From Acanthococcus lagerstroemiae (lineage: Eukaryota; Arthropoda; Insecta; Hemiptera; Eriococcidae), in assembly GCA_031841125.1 (NCBI GenBank), contig CM063108.1, positions 4,633,683 to 4,697,682 on the forward strand: DNA of 64,000 nt, given 5' to 3'. The notes under the pieces were generated by a model. It made no database searches, had not been told where the DNA came from, and saw only the letters and a list, made by a program, of their open reading frames with translations. This document shows, piece by piece, positions 29,273 through 41,400 of the stretch. The position numbers were made by a program, and so were the translations under genes. Numbering within the stretch: position 1 is the first letter of the stretch; each line of letters starts with the position of its first letter.

Positions 29273-29451
29273 CGTATTCGGCAAAATCGTGTGAAGTTGT
29301 TTTATTCGGCATTCTTCGAGCTACCAAATCGAAATGCACCCTCTCCCCATCTTAAATGTCTACGAAACCTTTGATATTGAAGAGTGGGAACAGAAATATA
29401 CATTTGTAGTTTATATTCCCCCACCATGGTAGTCGAAAATATCCGAGCCTA

Positions 29452-29628
29452 GAATCCGCCCTTTCGAGCATTACTTCAGAGACGTCGTGGAGACTGTTTA
29501 GGGCAGCCTTAGCCCTCTTCTCGTCTTGCCGAAAAACCGGCCTAGGTAGAAATGTATACGTGGCCTCGAATCCGGGACCTCCGGATTCTGAGACCAGCGC
29601 GCTATCCACTCGGCCAACCAAACCCCTC
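29452..29628 (-). repeat. tRNA-derived SINE, copy 1
   Basis: On this strand it begins with a tRNA-like head: GGTTGGCCGAGTGGATAG (A box) and GGATTCGAGGC (B box) about 35 bp further on. It then has a body ending in a sequence shared with the copy at 37 kb. It is not a real tRNA: the acceptor and anticodon arms do not fold. An internal RNA polymerase III promoter is implied. Confidence 0.75.
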
Positions 29629-29629
29629 G

Positions 29630-31440
29630 AAAATATGCAATACGACAGATGTGATAAATAATGCAGCTGCTTGTCCGACTGAGTCCACTTTGAAAATTAT
29701 GACACACAGTAAATTGTAAAAAAAAAAAAAAAAGTGAGAAATTATAGGAATGGCTCTCTACTATATTTATTTCAGTTTCAAACAGTAAAATATTCTCAGC
29801 AGCAGTTATGTAGATAAATTTCAGAAGGAAAGATAAGTCAAATGCTGAAATTTTACGTTTGGATCGTGGGAGTTTTCACTTACATTTTACGGGCATTACT
29901 TCGCATAGGGATACAAGAAGGAAGGTATGGTTGATACCAGTTACTGTTTTGCAATTTATTGGATGAAGGGAATGAGTAAAATAACTTTTTATGTCTTTTT
30001 ATTGTTATTCATAAATTTATTTTTGGGGAAAAAATATATAAGTTAGAAAATAATTGGTCTATAAGATATTAGCTCTTCTTAACACGCTTGAATTTTACGA
30101 GTTTAGGAGTACCTTTTTATATTCTTTATTTACGTACAAAATTTTTTCCATCAGGTTATCAAATTCATATGGTTGATTAGTTATCATCAGGAATAGAATC
30201 CCATTATCCTATTGCTTTTCAGCAAAATTGATTAGGTATGGAGAGGAGAGGAAGGAGGGAACTCGTGACATCAAGTTGAGTCTAATTACCAGATTTTGTA
30301 ATTTTATCTAATTTCAAAATTGCTTCATAATTTTCATCATTAGGTAGTATGATGTTCATAAGGTGACTGCAATTTTCCATAAATTTGGCTGAAAGATAAG
30401 TAGATTTTTCACTTTTGTCAAATTTTTGAATTCTGAAACTGTTTTTAAAATTCTTGTTTTCAAAATTCTTATCATCACTAGTTGATTATCTTTCCAAGGT
30501 GACTAAGATTTTCGAAGAATTAAACTAAATTCCATGTCAGAAGTCTTTTTAATCGACTTATTGTTTTTGTGTTCTTTTTATTTATTTTTTTTATTTTTTT
30601 TTTTAATTCAGCTACTTTTATGTAAAATAGTAATCACCTTGAAAAACTGTTCAAAAACTGAGAAAAAAACCTAAACATGAGAAAAATTGAAAATCGAACC
30701 TAATTAAATATCAGAAGTCTTCAAACAACTTATACGAAAGCTGAGTGAGATTTATGGAAAATTGTAGTCACCTTGGAAAAATAATGGAAGAATTATATAA
30801 ATTTAAAGAAAAAAAAATTGGAAGAAACTTGAGGAATTTAACAAAACTGAAAATTGAGTTTTTAACCAACTTGAAAACAAAAAATCCAGCTGAATTCAAG
30901 AATAACTGTAATCATTTTAAATAAATAATCAAGAAATCGAAAAAAACATTAAAGAATTTCAAAATTTGAAAATTTTGATAACATTGAAAATTAAATCGAA
31001 CTTTAAATAATTCGTGTTCAAAAACTTAGCGAGTTTCACAGAAAAGGTTGGTTTCCTCAAATAACTGATCAGAGAGTCATAACAGAAATAATTTTAAAAT
31101 GGGGAAAATTCGAAACTTGAACTGGATTCGGTATGTCAAGTATTTAGGGTAAGGAAGGGCGGATATTGCGTTCTGGTCATGCCAAAATTTGGCTCACTAT
31201 ACCAATTTTCTGTAGTTTCCCGCTGAGACCCACTTACATGGTATATTTTTCTTTCACACTGTGCCCTAAATATTCGAGGAGCGTATTTTCAGTAAATGCG
31301 TTTTTTTTCTTTCTGGAATTGGACGATTAGCCTCCTAACTAACTAATCTTTTCGTCGACTAGCAAAACATCATTTTCTTTCATGTTATCACAATATATGG
31401 TAGTTGTATAGAATTGTAGAGAGTCCTGTCTAGATACTGT
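29630..31440. other. A/T-rich intergenic DNA
   Basis: No gene. Loosely repeated phrases such as ATATCAGAAGTCTT and GAAAATTGAAAATC between 30440 and 31050 suggest a very decayed repeat. No terminal repeats found. Confidence 0.5.
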
Positions 31441-31479
31441 ATCCAAAGACACTGTTTAAAATTTCAAACTTCGGACGTG

Positions 31480-31552
31480 ACCGTTCTATGGAAGCGGACT
31501 ACTTTAGACTAAATATGACTTCTGGCGAAAATTACCTATCTACAGTAAATAC
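31480..31552 (+). pseudogene. Relic of an esterase last exon
   Basis: TCTATGGAAGCGGACTACTT matches the SMEADYF motif of the last exon of esterases A and B. About 12 bases on, after a one-base frame shift, the sequence again matches the family ending (an FW..LPIYSKY-like stretch). No upstream exons are recognisable. AATAAA follows near 31604. This is a fourth, heavily decayed copy in the cluster, between A and B and in the same orientation. Confidence 0.7.
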
Positions 31553-31559
31553 CTTCACT

Positions 31560-34290
31560 GATTTCATATTGTACCTTTTAAATTATCCTTCATTCTGTAA
31601 TTACAAATAAAATGGTCCATTTTTGCCAAAAATTTGTCTCGCCTTTTTTAGCCTTTGATTTTCCACATAGAAAGACATTCACATAAGTAGAATCCTAGGT
31701 GAGCTGACCCTACTGTAATGCAAGAAACACATTTTATCGACTTTCTCCGATCTTCTTGGCTTGTTACGAGCGCTATGGGGTTCACCTGCGTAATTTTAAA
31801 AAGTCTGAGCTATACGGAACGAATTTTCCTGTATTCGAAGCGAGCAGCACCGAGCCACCCAAAGCATAAAAAAGGCTTCGATTATAAATGTAATACATGA
31901 ATATCCGACAGAGGCTACACGAGCATGTCACAATCCTTGGGTGACAAAACCGACAGTTAAATATTTGATTTCTTTGGAACTTGAATCTCGATATGGTTAA
32001 CTTTCAGAATTGCAGACCTTTTTGGAGCGATTGCAGCGCGACCTGGTTTCACTTGGATTGCCAATAGAGGTGTTTTTAGATTGGAACACTTCTTGATGTA
32101 CCCATTTTATAAGCTTCTGGCACAATTTTATCTGGCCGAAAACTTTTGAATCGGACATTGTCGTGCTAAAATACCGTGTGTATGTTTTAGACGCCTGAAC
32201 AGAGGTCAAGGTATTGCAGTCGCAACGCTTCTCAAGCCGGTAGGTCTAATCAAGAGAGATGAAAGGAAAGAAAAGGAAAAGAAGAAACAAGATACCTAGA
32301 AGAAAGAGAAAAAAATAATAGAAAGAAAAGAAAACTTTTCAAAATATGAGTGAGCGAATGGATACTTTTCCTATTATATAAGGTACGAGCTTGTATCACC
32401 TCTCACAAGTACTTCAGACTGAACACTGCTGATAGAAATTGAAAAAAGGAGAATCTTTCTTCTTTGAACTAATAAAAATATTTGTGAGATAATTAATAAG
32501 GAAGGAATCGATTTCAATACAAATTTTCATCACAACTGATCAACAAATAAGGAAAATAAATTAAAAAATGAAATTAAGATCGAAAAAAGTTGAAAATTGT
32601 TTTGTGTCAGAACACATTTATGAAGGTCAGTATAATATTTAAATAATTTATTTAGGACAGAACTTCCGACTTTTATTTATAACCTCCGATGGGAGCAAAA
32701 AATCGGTACTTCTGCTATAACTTGATGATCGGTTCTGAAGATTACCTTGATCTAAGTTTCGTTAATATTTATTGGCTGTTCAGACCGATTTGATCATTTC
32801 AACGAATTTTGGCACGGTTAAATAGTGTTAAAAAATGAGCTTCCTCAGAATTTTTAATTTAAAAAGATTGCGAAGTGTGAAAATTAAAGATTAGATGTTG
32901 AGGTTCGATGACGGCATAATATAAAGTTAGAAACGGGAAATTTGGCGGAAAAAGATAACATACACTGCATTTTCAAATAGAAAAAGAACTACTGATCTTG
33001 TCGGAAATAATAATAAAAAACTATTCCAAATTACTCAGTTCAAGTAGTTTCGAGTAGTTCTTCACCAGTATCTTCAACAAGCTCAAAACTACTTCTTTAT
33101 GAAGGAAAAAGGGTGTACATGACAGATGTTGTAGTTTGATTTGTCCATAAGTTTTATCTTTTCTAGTAACGGAATTCACTCAAAATACAATTTTAGAGAA
33201 ATGGGAGGAGCAGTTGTTCATATTTTTTTAAATTATAACAAAATTCACTGACCCCTAAATTCTATTGAAAAAATTCTTCAGTATTATCCCGAGGAAAACA
33301 AATTTTTGTAGAACCAGATTTTTTGACCTACTAAGCGCAATTGCAGATTTTCTTATTCGAAATCATATGACACATATAATATATTAACCTTTTAAAGATG
33401 GCATAAAATAATGCACATAAATTATTTCATGGTGAGGGCGGGGATTCCCTCACCATGCCTTCTTTACTGGGTTCAGTACCTACAAGATGTGTGAAGTACG
33501 TGACCCCCTTCAATTAGGTAAGTAAACAATGTATTCTGACAATGTGTAGATATGTTTGCGCATCTTCACATCTGAAGGGGCAAATATATTCATGAATGTA
33601 CAATATTGATGGATTTTTTTTTCAGCATTGCTGGTAAATAAACTGGTGGAACATTTTGGTAATAATAGAAGACAGTTGCGAAACTACTGACCAAAAAAAA
33701 ATGGAATCCTATATACAAGGTGTTCACGAAATCAATTCGGCAAAAAACTGCAGCACAACTCCCGCGAAGCCACAGTTTTCAACTTGAAGTTAAACTGATT
33801 TATAATGAACTGAACGACCTTGAAAACCTACATTTTATAATACGCAAATTATATTTTTCAAGAAATACTGTCAACTCTAGGTACCTCGTCGAGCCTTTCC
33901 AGTGGATTTTAGGTTCCTTTTTTTCAGTTTCTCCTCAATAACTTCTCAATAATAAGTTGCGCTACAAAAGTGTAAACTACAAAACAATCCATACAAATTT
34001 TCACGAAAAAGATGTGTTTCAATCTTTCGTATCTGCGTCTTGAAACTCCCCGAAACGGGGGGTATAAAATGAACCCATATAACACCACATTTCAATACCG
34101 GTTTTATAGGAAAAGACCAGAGTTTTCGACATTTTCGTGGTCTCACAAACTTCAGTGAACCGAAGGAATACAAATCCTTCTCGACTCGTTTCTGTACATC
34201 CCTACCTACCGATCCCTGGATTTCTTTCTTTCTCTCCCCTCCTGCCCTTAAACATCACATTTTGAAATTTTTTTCTTTATATAGTTTTGT
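31560..34290. other. Intergenic, no gene recognised
   Basis: Contains a purine-rich tract (32255-32335) and a short perfect hairpin at about 33430-33457. Frames are short and without family features. Confidence 0.5.
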
Positions 34291-34299
34291 AGCGTTATA

Positions 34300-34690
34300 C
34301 ATGACTTTCGAATTACAAATTTTTACCCCCTTCACTGGTTCGAATTACCAAATCGACGGCTGTGGAGGATTCAAGATCGAAGAATTCGATTTTGATGATG
34401 ATTTGACTGTAAAGTAAAAATATAGCTCCTAGAAGGGAGCTACAGTTCAAAATCTTCATGAAATACAATGTGGATGTCCTTTCCGGGGTTCTAAAAGGGT
34501 CGCTGAACTCGTTTCTGATCACGAATTTCCCTAATTAGCAAGCTATGGTGCCTGGAAGGGGCGGGATCGACCTCAAAATTTGTATAAACTGCAATAGGGA
34601 TGTCCTCTTAGGGGTTTGAAAGGTCGCTGAATTCGTTTCTGAATACGATTTGCTTTTAATTTTCAAGCTGTGACACTTAATTGGGGGCAG
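34300..34690. repeat. Degenerate tandem repeat with GGTCGCTGAATTCG core
   Basis: Two clear units about 123 bp apart: GATGTCCTTTCCGGGG with GGTCGCTGAACTCGTTTCTG, then GATGTCCTCTTAGGGG with GGTCGCTGAATTCGTTTCTG. Related words occur at 22.7, 36.6, 49.2 and 53.7 kb, so this is a dispersed, decayed satellite-like family. Confidence 0.6.
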
Positions 34691-34888
34691 AAGATGACGC
34701 CCTCACTTGGAGATTGTGGCTGAACATGTAGAGTGTCTGGAGGGGAAGTACATGAGAATCATCGGCAAAAATAATATACTTGTTTCAAATGATATGATTG
34801 TTATCAGTTTGCCTCCCATTTAAATAAGAACACATGCACGTAGATATTATATGAAGTACTTAGCAATCATCTTCACAGTAACACCGCT

Positions 34889-35060
34889 CCATGCCAGGGC
34901 CGGCTTAACACGTAGGCATGGGAAGCATCTGCTTAGAGCAAAAAGAAACAGGCGCCATCAGGGAGCGAACATTTTTTTTTTTCAACACAAACGCCAAGGC
35001 GCCAATTTAATCTTGCTTCCTACCCCATAAAGGTTTTATCCGCCGCGGCTCAGGGCACTT
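34889..35060. mobile_element. Fragment of a hAT-like element
   Basis: CAGGGCCGGCTTAACACG at the left side is a common hAT terminus. Downstream sequence (GGCATGGGAAGCATCTGCTTAG, split here by reading) is typical of such insertions, but no matching right end or duplication was found. Confidence 0.4.
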
Positions 35061-35789
35061 CATTTCCCTCATCTATAGCCACAGCACAGACTCGTGTTAC
35101 ATTTTTTCTTACACACGCAGCGAACGAGTTCCATGTGAGGGTAAAATCCATAATATTGAAATTAAATTCAGCAACCGTGAAAACCTGTAAATGACATTAA
35201 TATTATATCTACTTAATACCGCTATTTCACCATCACGTACTCCACTCGTATTCTAAAATGTCATAATTTTCAGGTTCGTATGATACTAATATGGAGATCC
35301 GAAAGTCTGTGAAATTTACCCCCTTCCCTAGCCTCCTACATGCCATAATTATCAATGTAGAATCACACTGATGCTGAAATAAAATTTAGCAATCCTAATA
35401 ACCAAAGACCGGAAGTTATGACTACTATTTCTGGTTAATAGAGAGTTTTGATTCATTCGTTATTCGATCTATATATTTCAGAAGATTTTGCAAAGTTTTA
35501 TTTTTCCAAAAATTATCTAAATGGACATTAATGCCAAAAATAGCGCCGAACATACCTTTCAAGAGCCAAGAATGACTTTTTGGTGCCGAGAAAACATTTT
35601 CAGCGTCATAAATGCTTTTTTAAGTTACCGAAATTTCCAAATTACTTTTCTCCATCGAAATTAAACAGCCGACCTTTTCCACTCGGGATAGAACATGTCA
35701 CAGTTCTTATAGGTACACGTAACTGTATATTGTATCCGACCCGTGCCTTCTCATTCGAAGAAGAAGAAAAAAAAAAAAATTAAAAAACA

Positions 35790-35892
35790 GACTAAGGATG
35801 CGAAAACGAAAGCACAGCTGTAATCGGCTCAATGAGCTGTTGTGGAAGGGCTTAATAAATTCTTCAATCAATCAATCAATCAATCAAGAATA
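35790..35892 (+). mobile_element. 3' tail of a LINE ending in AATC repeats
   Basis: GGCTTAATAAATTCTTC followed by five AATC/TCAA units. Short-tetramer tails after TTAATAAA are typical 3' ends of LINEs in insects. No coding part is left. Confidence 0.45.
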
Positions 35893-37076
35893 TCTTCGAT
35901 GTGCGATTTAGTTAATCCTCCAACTTGAGTAACTATGGTAGTTTGCTTTATAAAAGAAGAATTCAGTTATGTTCACCACTGGCTTTATAAAGAAAAAGGA
36001 CAAAAATGCAAAATAATGATTTGAAAGGAGAACGGAGACAGAACCAAAGAAAAGTTTCTAAAAATTTTTAGTCGTTAGTTTTCCCGAATGTACTTTTTTT
36101 TCCTCTTTTGTAATCTTTGTAGCAACACAATCAATTTCATCACGGAATTGATCAAAAAGCACTAAGGCACCTACACATTTTCAAAGGGGGGGGGGGAGTT
36201 TTTTTTTAATTGACTCGTGTTTCCCAAGCAAAATGAAAAATAATTCTCATGAATTGAGCAGGAGATGAAAACGAAATATACTGCCCGACTACGATTGTAC
36301 GACAAAAAAGAAAAGAGCCAACTCGAAAGCGCTTCCACTCGCTCACAATCACTAAATTAGAATTTAAATATTTTAAATTCCGAACAAAACCTATATGTTT
36401 TTGCGAGCAGAAAAATTCCGGAATCACTGTTTTTAAAAGCTGAAAATGCGATTTGTTACAACCAGAACTATAGTCTTTGCTAATAAAACCTACAAAACGA
36501 CAACCATGTTGTAGTTCATTGAAAATTTGACCCCCCCCCCCGCCCGCGCTCTCTCTCAGGGGCCAATGTTTCTAAATTGGGGACAAACCGTTAACAAAAA
36601 TAAATTCAGCGATCCTTACAACCCCGAAAAGGACATCAATAGTGCACATGTCATGAATATCATTAGTCTCTGTCCCCTCCCAGGTGCTACAATTTTGAGT
36701 TTACAGCCAAACGATCATCGAAATCGAATTATGCGACCTTGAAACCTCCGCAGCTGGTATTTAAATACGATGATTTGAGTCAATGAAAAGTGTAAGAAGT
36801 TGTAATGAGAAAATAATTTATGATGCTAAAGCAATAAAAACACAAATTTCAAAATATGGTATCTAATGAGAAGAAGAGAGAGGGAGAAAAAATTCTGCAG
36901 ATCGGTAGATAGAAATGTATAGAAACCGATCCGAGGAAGATTCGCGCCCCTTTGGTTCGTTGAAGTAGGTGAGACGACAAAAATATCAAAAACTTTAGAC
37001 ATATTCCCGTAAGAGACTTTTTTCTTATTTCTTTCATCCAGTCTTTTTTCTAATTTTACTCTCAACCCAAGCCCTG
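35893..37076. other. Intergenic, decayed repeats
   Basis: No gene. Homopolymers at 36187 (G) and 36530 (C); a stretch at 36590-36760 belongs to the GGTCGCTGAATTCG-type family (AAATTCAGCGATCC, ACCCCGAAAAGGACATC). Confidence 0.5.
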
Positions 37077-37262
37077 AAATCCGCCCTTTCGAGCGTTATC
37101 TCAGATACGTCGGGGGGGCTGTTAGGGCTGTTTGGCCCTCTTCTCATCTTGCTGAAAAATCGGCCTAGATCGAAATGTAGTGAGTTGCTACGTGGCCTCG
37201 AACCCGTGACCTCCAGATTCCGGGACCAGCGCGCTATCCACTCGGCCAACCGCACCCCTCTC
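37077..37262 (-). repeat. tRNA-derived SINE, copy 2
   Basis: Same element as at 29.5 kb and in the same orientation. GGTTGGCCGAGTGGATAGC head, GGGTTCGAGGCC B box, AAATGTAGTGAG spacer (absent from copy 1) and the GGCGGATT end. The match covers the whole length, so these are dispersed copies of one family. Confidence 0.75.
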
Positions 37263-38411
37263 GTAAGGCCTATTTTAAAGTCTGCCATTTTATGAGCTCA
37301 TTCTTGACCTCTCATTTTGGGGGAAGGGGTTTAAAAGTAGATATGATAAACTGCAACAGATCATTTTTATTTTACGTGAAGTTGAGTGTACATTAGTTTT
37401 GCCGTATACACTTTTGCAAAATAACTTACGGTTGAGAAGCTATTGAGAAGAAACTGAGAAAGGGAACACTATGGAAGGGCTCAACGTAGGGTCTGAGGCT
37501 GGTAACATTTCTTAAAATATTCTTTAAAATTTTCCTTACCGTCTGAACAGCAAATATGTTACAAATGGCAGCAGTGCATCAAACAATGCAGCTTACTGTG
37601 CATCTTATACAGTTAGCATCCCTACTACACCTAAAACCCGCAATCCATTTTAAACTCGAGAGGGAAAACCTTAACGACATTGAGTACGCATCCTGAGTGG
37701 CACTGATGCATGAGCACAATATCAGTATGGAGGTCTGAAATAATGACCTAATAAGGTTTCAAGCAGGTTCAGATAAGTTTCGTCCGAGTAATAGCCTGTG
37801 AGGTATGTAGAGCAGTGATAAGGAGCGATTACGAATGCATCATGAACTACAATAAATTAATTAGGCTCTTCTCTGTAAAGAAGCGCTGCACAATGACTGT
37901 TGAGAATATTTCCATGCATCGTTACCACTTTCATTACGTCATCGATAGCTTACGTAATAATTGTTTTAAAAAAAATTACTTATTCAGGTGATATCAAAAC
38001 ACAATAAATGGTAGTCTGCTGATGATGGTCAGTATGAACTTCAGAAACCTGCTTACACCCCCTACACCTCGACAAGCAGATCTTACTGTTTTCTTTGTAT
38101 TTCGTTTCTTCGTTAGAAATAACTCGTTATTCAAGAAAGTGCATCTTTGTGTTGCGCAAGTGGTGCTGCTCGCAGAAAAGCCGGACTAAGCTCGATAATG
38201 ACACCTTGGATCAGTGTTTCTTGACTACCATGCTAGTGCCTTGCATTTCAGATTACTCCGAGTGGTGAAAAGCTTCCTGTCCTCCTCACAGTGTGTTAAT
38301 ATTACGCGAAAAGTAAGGTCGTATTAATTTATTCGAAAAAATTTTACACCCAATTCTCGCGAGTGCACGAAAAACAAACTCGATTTGTATCTCATCTAAA
38401 AATATGAAAGA
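37263..38411. other. Upstream region of esterase B
   Basis: No coding frame. It should hold the promoter and 5' untranslated region of esterase B, but I see no clear TATA box or initiator that I can assign. Confidence 0.4.
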
Positions 38412-41400
38412 ATGGGTGTACTGGTCGCTGTTTTATTATTTAGTGTTCTGTGCGCGAAGATCGTTCATACAAAAGTGATTGTGACTCAGCTCGGTAATGT
38501 GGAGGGCATCACACTGACCGCTAGAAATGGTAGACCATTCGAGGCGTACTATGGCATTCCATACGCCAAACCACCTGTTGGAGATTTACGGTTTCAGGTA
38601 CACATAGGACTTATAACTGAATTACGTACAATAATTTATTACTAGATAGGTGCATTCGCAAACCCGATGTACGTATAATATGCAGAATATGTTCCAGTTT
38701 AGAGGACAGAAGCTATGTGCAGCATGGATGGGGGGGGGGGCATGCTTCTTTCAAAATTTGTCTGGCCCTCCACTTACAGTCAAAAAAATAAATGACCGTC
38801 CTTAAAGACTGTTTCCACCCGAACCCTCCTAGCCACGAGTACGGTACTACTATGAGGTGTTTTGTCCCTCCGCCAACCCGAGTATTCCCTGATGTCTATC
38901 TTTATACACACACATCTCCTCCCATAGCCCATTTCTTCGCCTATCTTTTTAGGCTCCAGACCACAGTGACGGAGACCCGGCTTGTAAATTCAAAACCCCA
39001 GTGTTCTGTAAATTTAGCGACCACCCTGGCCTTTTTGGCGGTCTTTACGGTCTTCGCCGGACCGGGTATAGGTATACTCAACTTCCCATTAAAAATAAGG
39101 GTGGCGTTAAATATTTTTTTGTTTCCTCCATGCTCTCCACGCTATGCCTATGGTATAGCGTCAAGGAAATCGATAAACAACTGCCGTTTTTACAACAAAA
39201 AAAATGGATTTAGTGTTTTTGAAATGCAAGTAACTGTAAACTAACAGGAAGAAAGGGACCTCGGGACAAAAAAAACATTTTTGTGATAACAACTGTTCTT
39301 GATTAATTTCTGGCCGCTCTTTCATCTGGTGTTGTCGAAAAAATGTGAAAACGTTTTATCAATTTTGTTTAACCGTTCTACTGTAAAATTTACACTTTTG
39401 CGCTGAGGTCCCTTTTTCCTGTCAGCTCACATACTGCTTTCATTAAAACCACCTAAGCGACAAAATTAAAAATTTTGAGATACTAATTTTCTCTGATTGT
39501 TGTAACAGTAAAGATAAAATAGTGTAAAAATATGAACCCAAAACCCTGAAAAAATGTAATAAATGAAACATCGAAAAAATATTTGTGTGCTGAATTGACT
39601 GATGTTCAACTTTCAACGAGTGAAAGTGTCGCTTGGGCGGTTTTGACTATGAACGGTCCATTTGGTCTCTGTCGTCCGCAACGTTCAAATTTTCTAGAAA
39701 ATGTAATTTTTACCCCAATTCAACGTAAACCATTCACCTTTGAATTGACTTTTTCTTAAAATTCTCGGAGGTACTCCATCCTCACATTAAAATGAGAACA
39801 GTTACTTAAAGAGAAACCAATATTTTGGATCAAACTTGATGTTTCAATAGCTTCAAAGCGGAATTGCAGTTTTTCTTCTGGGGAATCCTATCTCAAACTT
39901 GATGCACCTGGCGAGATCCGTTAAAATTGTTTATTTTAAAAAAGAAAATTGAATGGTGGGTTTTCAAATCAAAAGAAACATGTTCAGCTACTAGGAGCAA
40001 ACATTTCAAAAGTCGCTAAATTTTGGACCACTCCAATGGTTACGGATTAAATTTTCCCTTAAGTTTATGACTCAAATTTTCAAAATCGCATTGTTATAAT
40101 CCTTAGTCCCTCGATTAGTAGGTTGCGTCTCCACTTTTTTCTCTCCTGCCCTAATCTTTTCATCACTGAGAAGAATTTACGTTTTGTATCCTTTATTATC
40201 TGCTCTTCATAGCTCATTCTTTGCCTTCCTTTCCGGTTCTTCCCCTCAACCATTGCCTCTAGCAATAATAACAATGTCCTTGAATGTCTTCTGACCTATC
40301 ATTATAACTCTTGTTTTTACGATTGTATTCCAAATGTCTCTTTTCCTTCCTATTTGTCTCAACGCCTCCTTTTATTCCTGATATTTTCTGACCATTTGAT
40401 TTTCAACATTCTCCGATACCTCATTTTAAAAGTTTCTATCTTTTTTCTTTCTTGTATTCCTACTCTCAGGGTCTCAAATCCATACAATGCTATAGGTACT
40501 CCAAATACACGTTTGAAGAAATCACAGTCTTACTCGTACTTTTAAATCAATGTATATTTGTACTCTTTATTTCTACCATCTTGCGTTATTAAGCAACCTA
40601 AGTATTTAAATTCCTTTAGCTCCAGTATTTTTTCTAAGAAAAGCCTCAAACATAAAATTGCTTCCCTAGTTCCTCTACCTTGTCTGAATCCAAACTGATC
40701 TTCTCCCAGCCCTTTCCTCTAGCTCGGTACTAATTAGTTATGTAAGTTTTTGTTGTCTTTACGCTATTCTCTCTCTTGCGGCAATTGGAAAATGTTTCAA
40801 ATAAGAACTATGCGATCAAATTTTCATGGAGATCTTTGTTTTTTCCAATTCCAACGGCCTTCAGCCTTTTGTGCACTACTGAGTCCCTTATTCAAAAATT
40901 TTTTGAAACTTGAATGAGCCATCCCCGGAAGTTTTCCCTTATTTTATGAAAGTGATATCACCAAATTGTCAAATTTTTACTGTAATTTTAACATACTTCT
41001 CCCTCCGGAGTGTTGATGTTTAACAAAGGATTTGCATAAAGGATTTGTCATCAACCACTTCATTGCCAGAAATCGTTTTTACTAAAGAAGATGAGGCAAA
41101 TGCCACAGACATGTCCTAAAAGTAGAAGATATTTGAAGCAATTTACAAAATTAAAAGAATTTCTAGGTTGAAAATTACATATCTAAAATTAGAATACCTA
41201 TTGAAAAAATGAAATATGAAAAATATAAAAATTACCTACACAAAAATGAGCAAGCGAACATTCCATTTCTAGACTAATTTTTTGCGCTGATTCTGAATGT
41301 ATGGTTTAAATGGCCTCTCCAACCATTTTCTCATAATTGGCATTCTAAAGTTACAAAAATCATAATTCGTATGAGCTATAAGTATATGATGAATAATTTT

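Noticed and set aside
29560..29628. Functional tRNA gene
   Set aside because: A and B boxes are present, but no cloverleaf or acceptor stem closes; a second copy with the same non-tRNA body shows it is a SINE.
32000..32210. 70-codon minus-strand frame
   Set aside because: No recognisable motif, no neighbours or splice signals that support it.
35893..36430. LTR retrotransposon
   Set aside because: No TG..CA-bounded direct terminal repeats, primer-binding site or gag/pol found here or elsewhere in the window.
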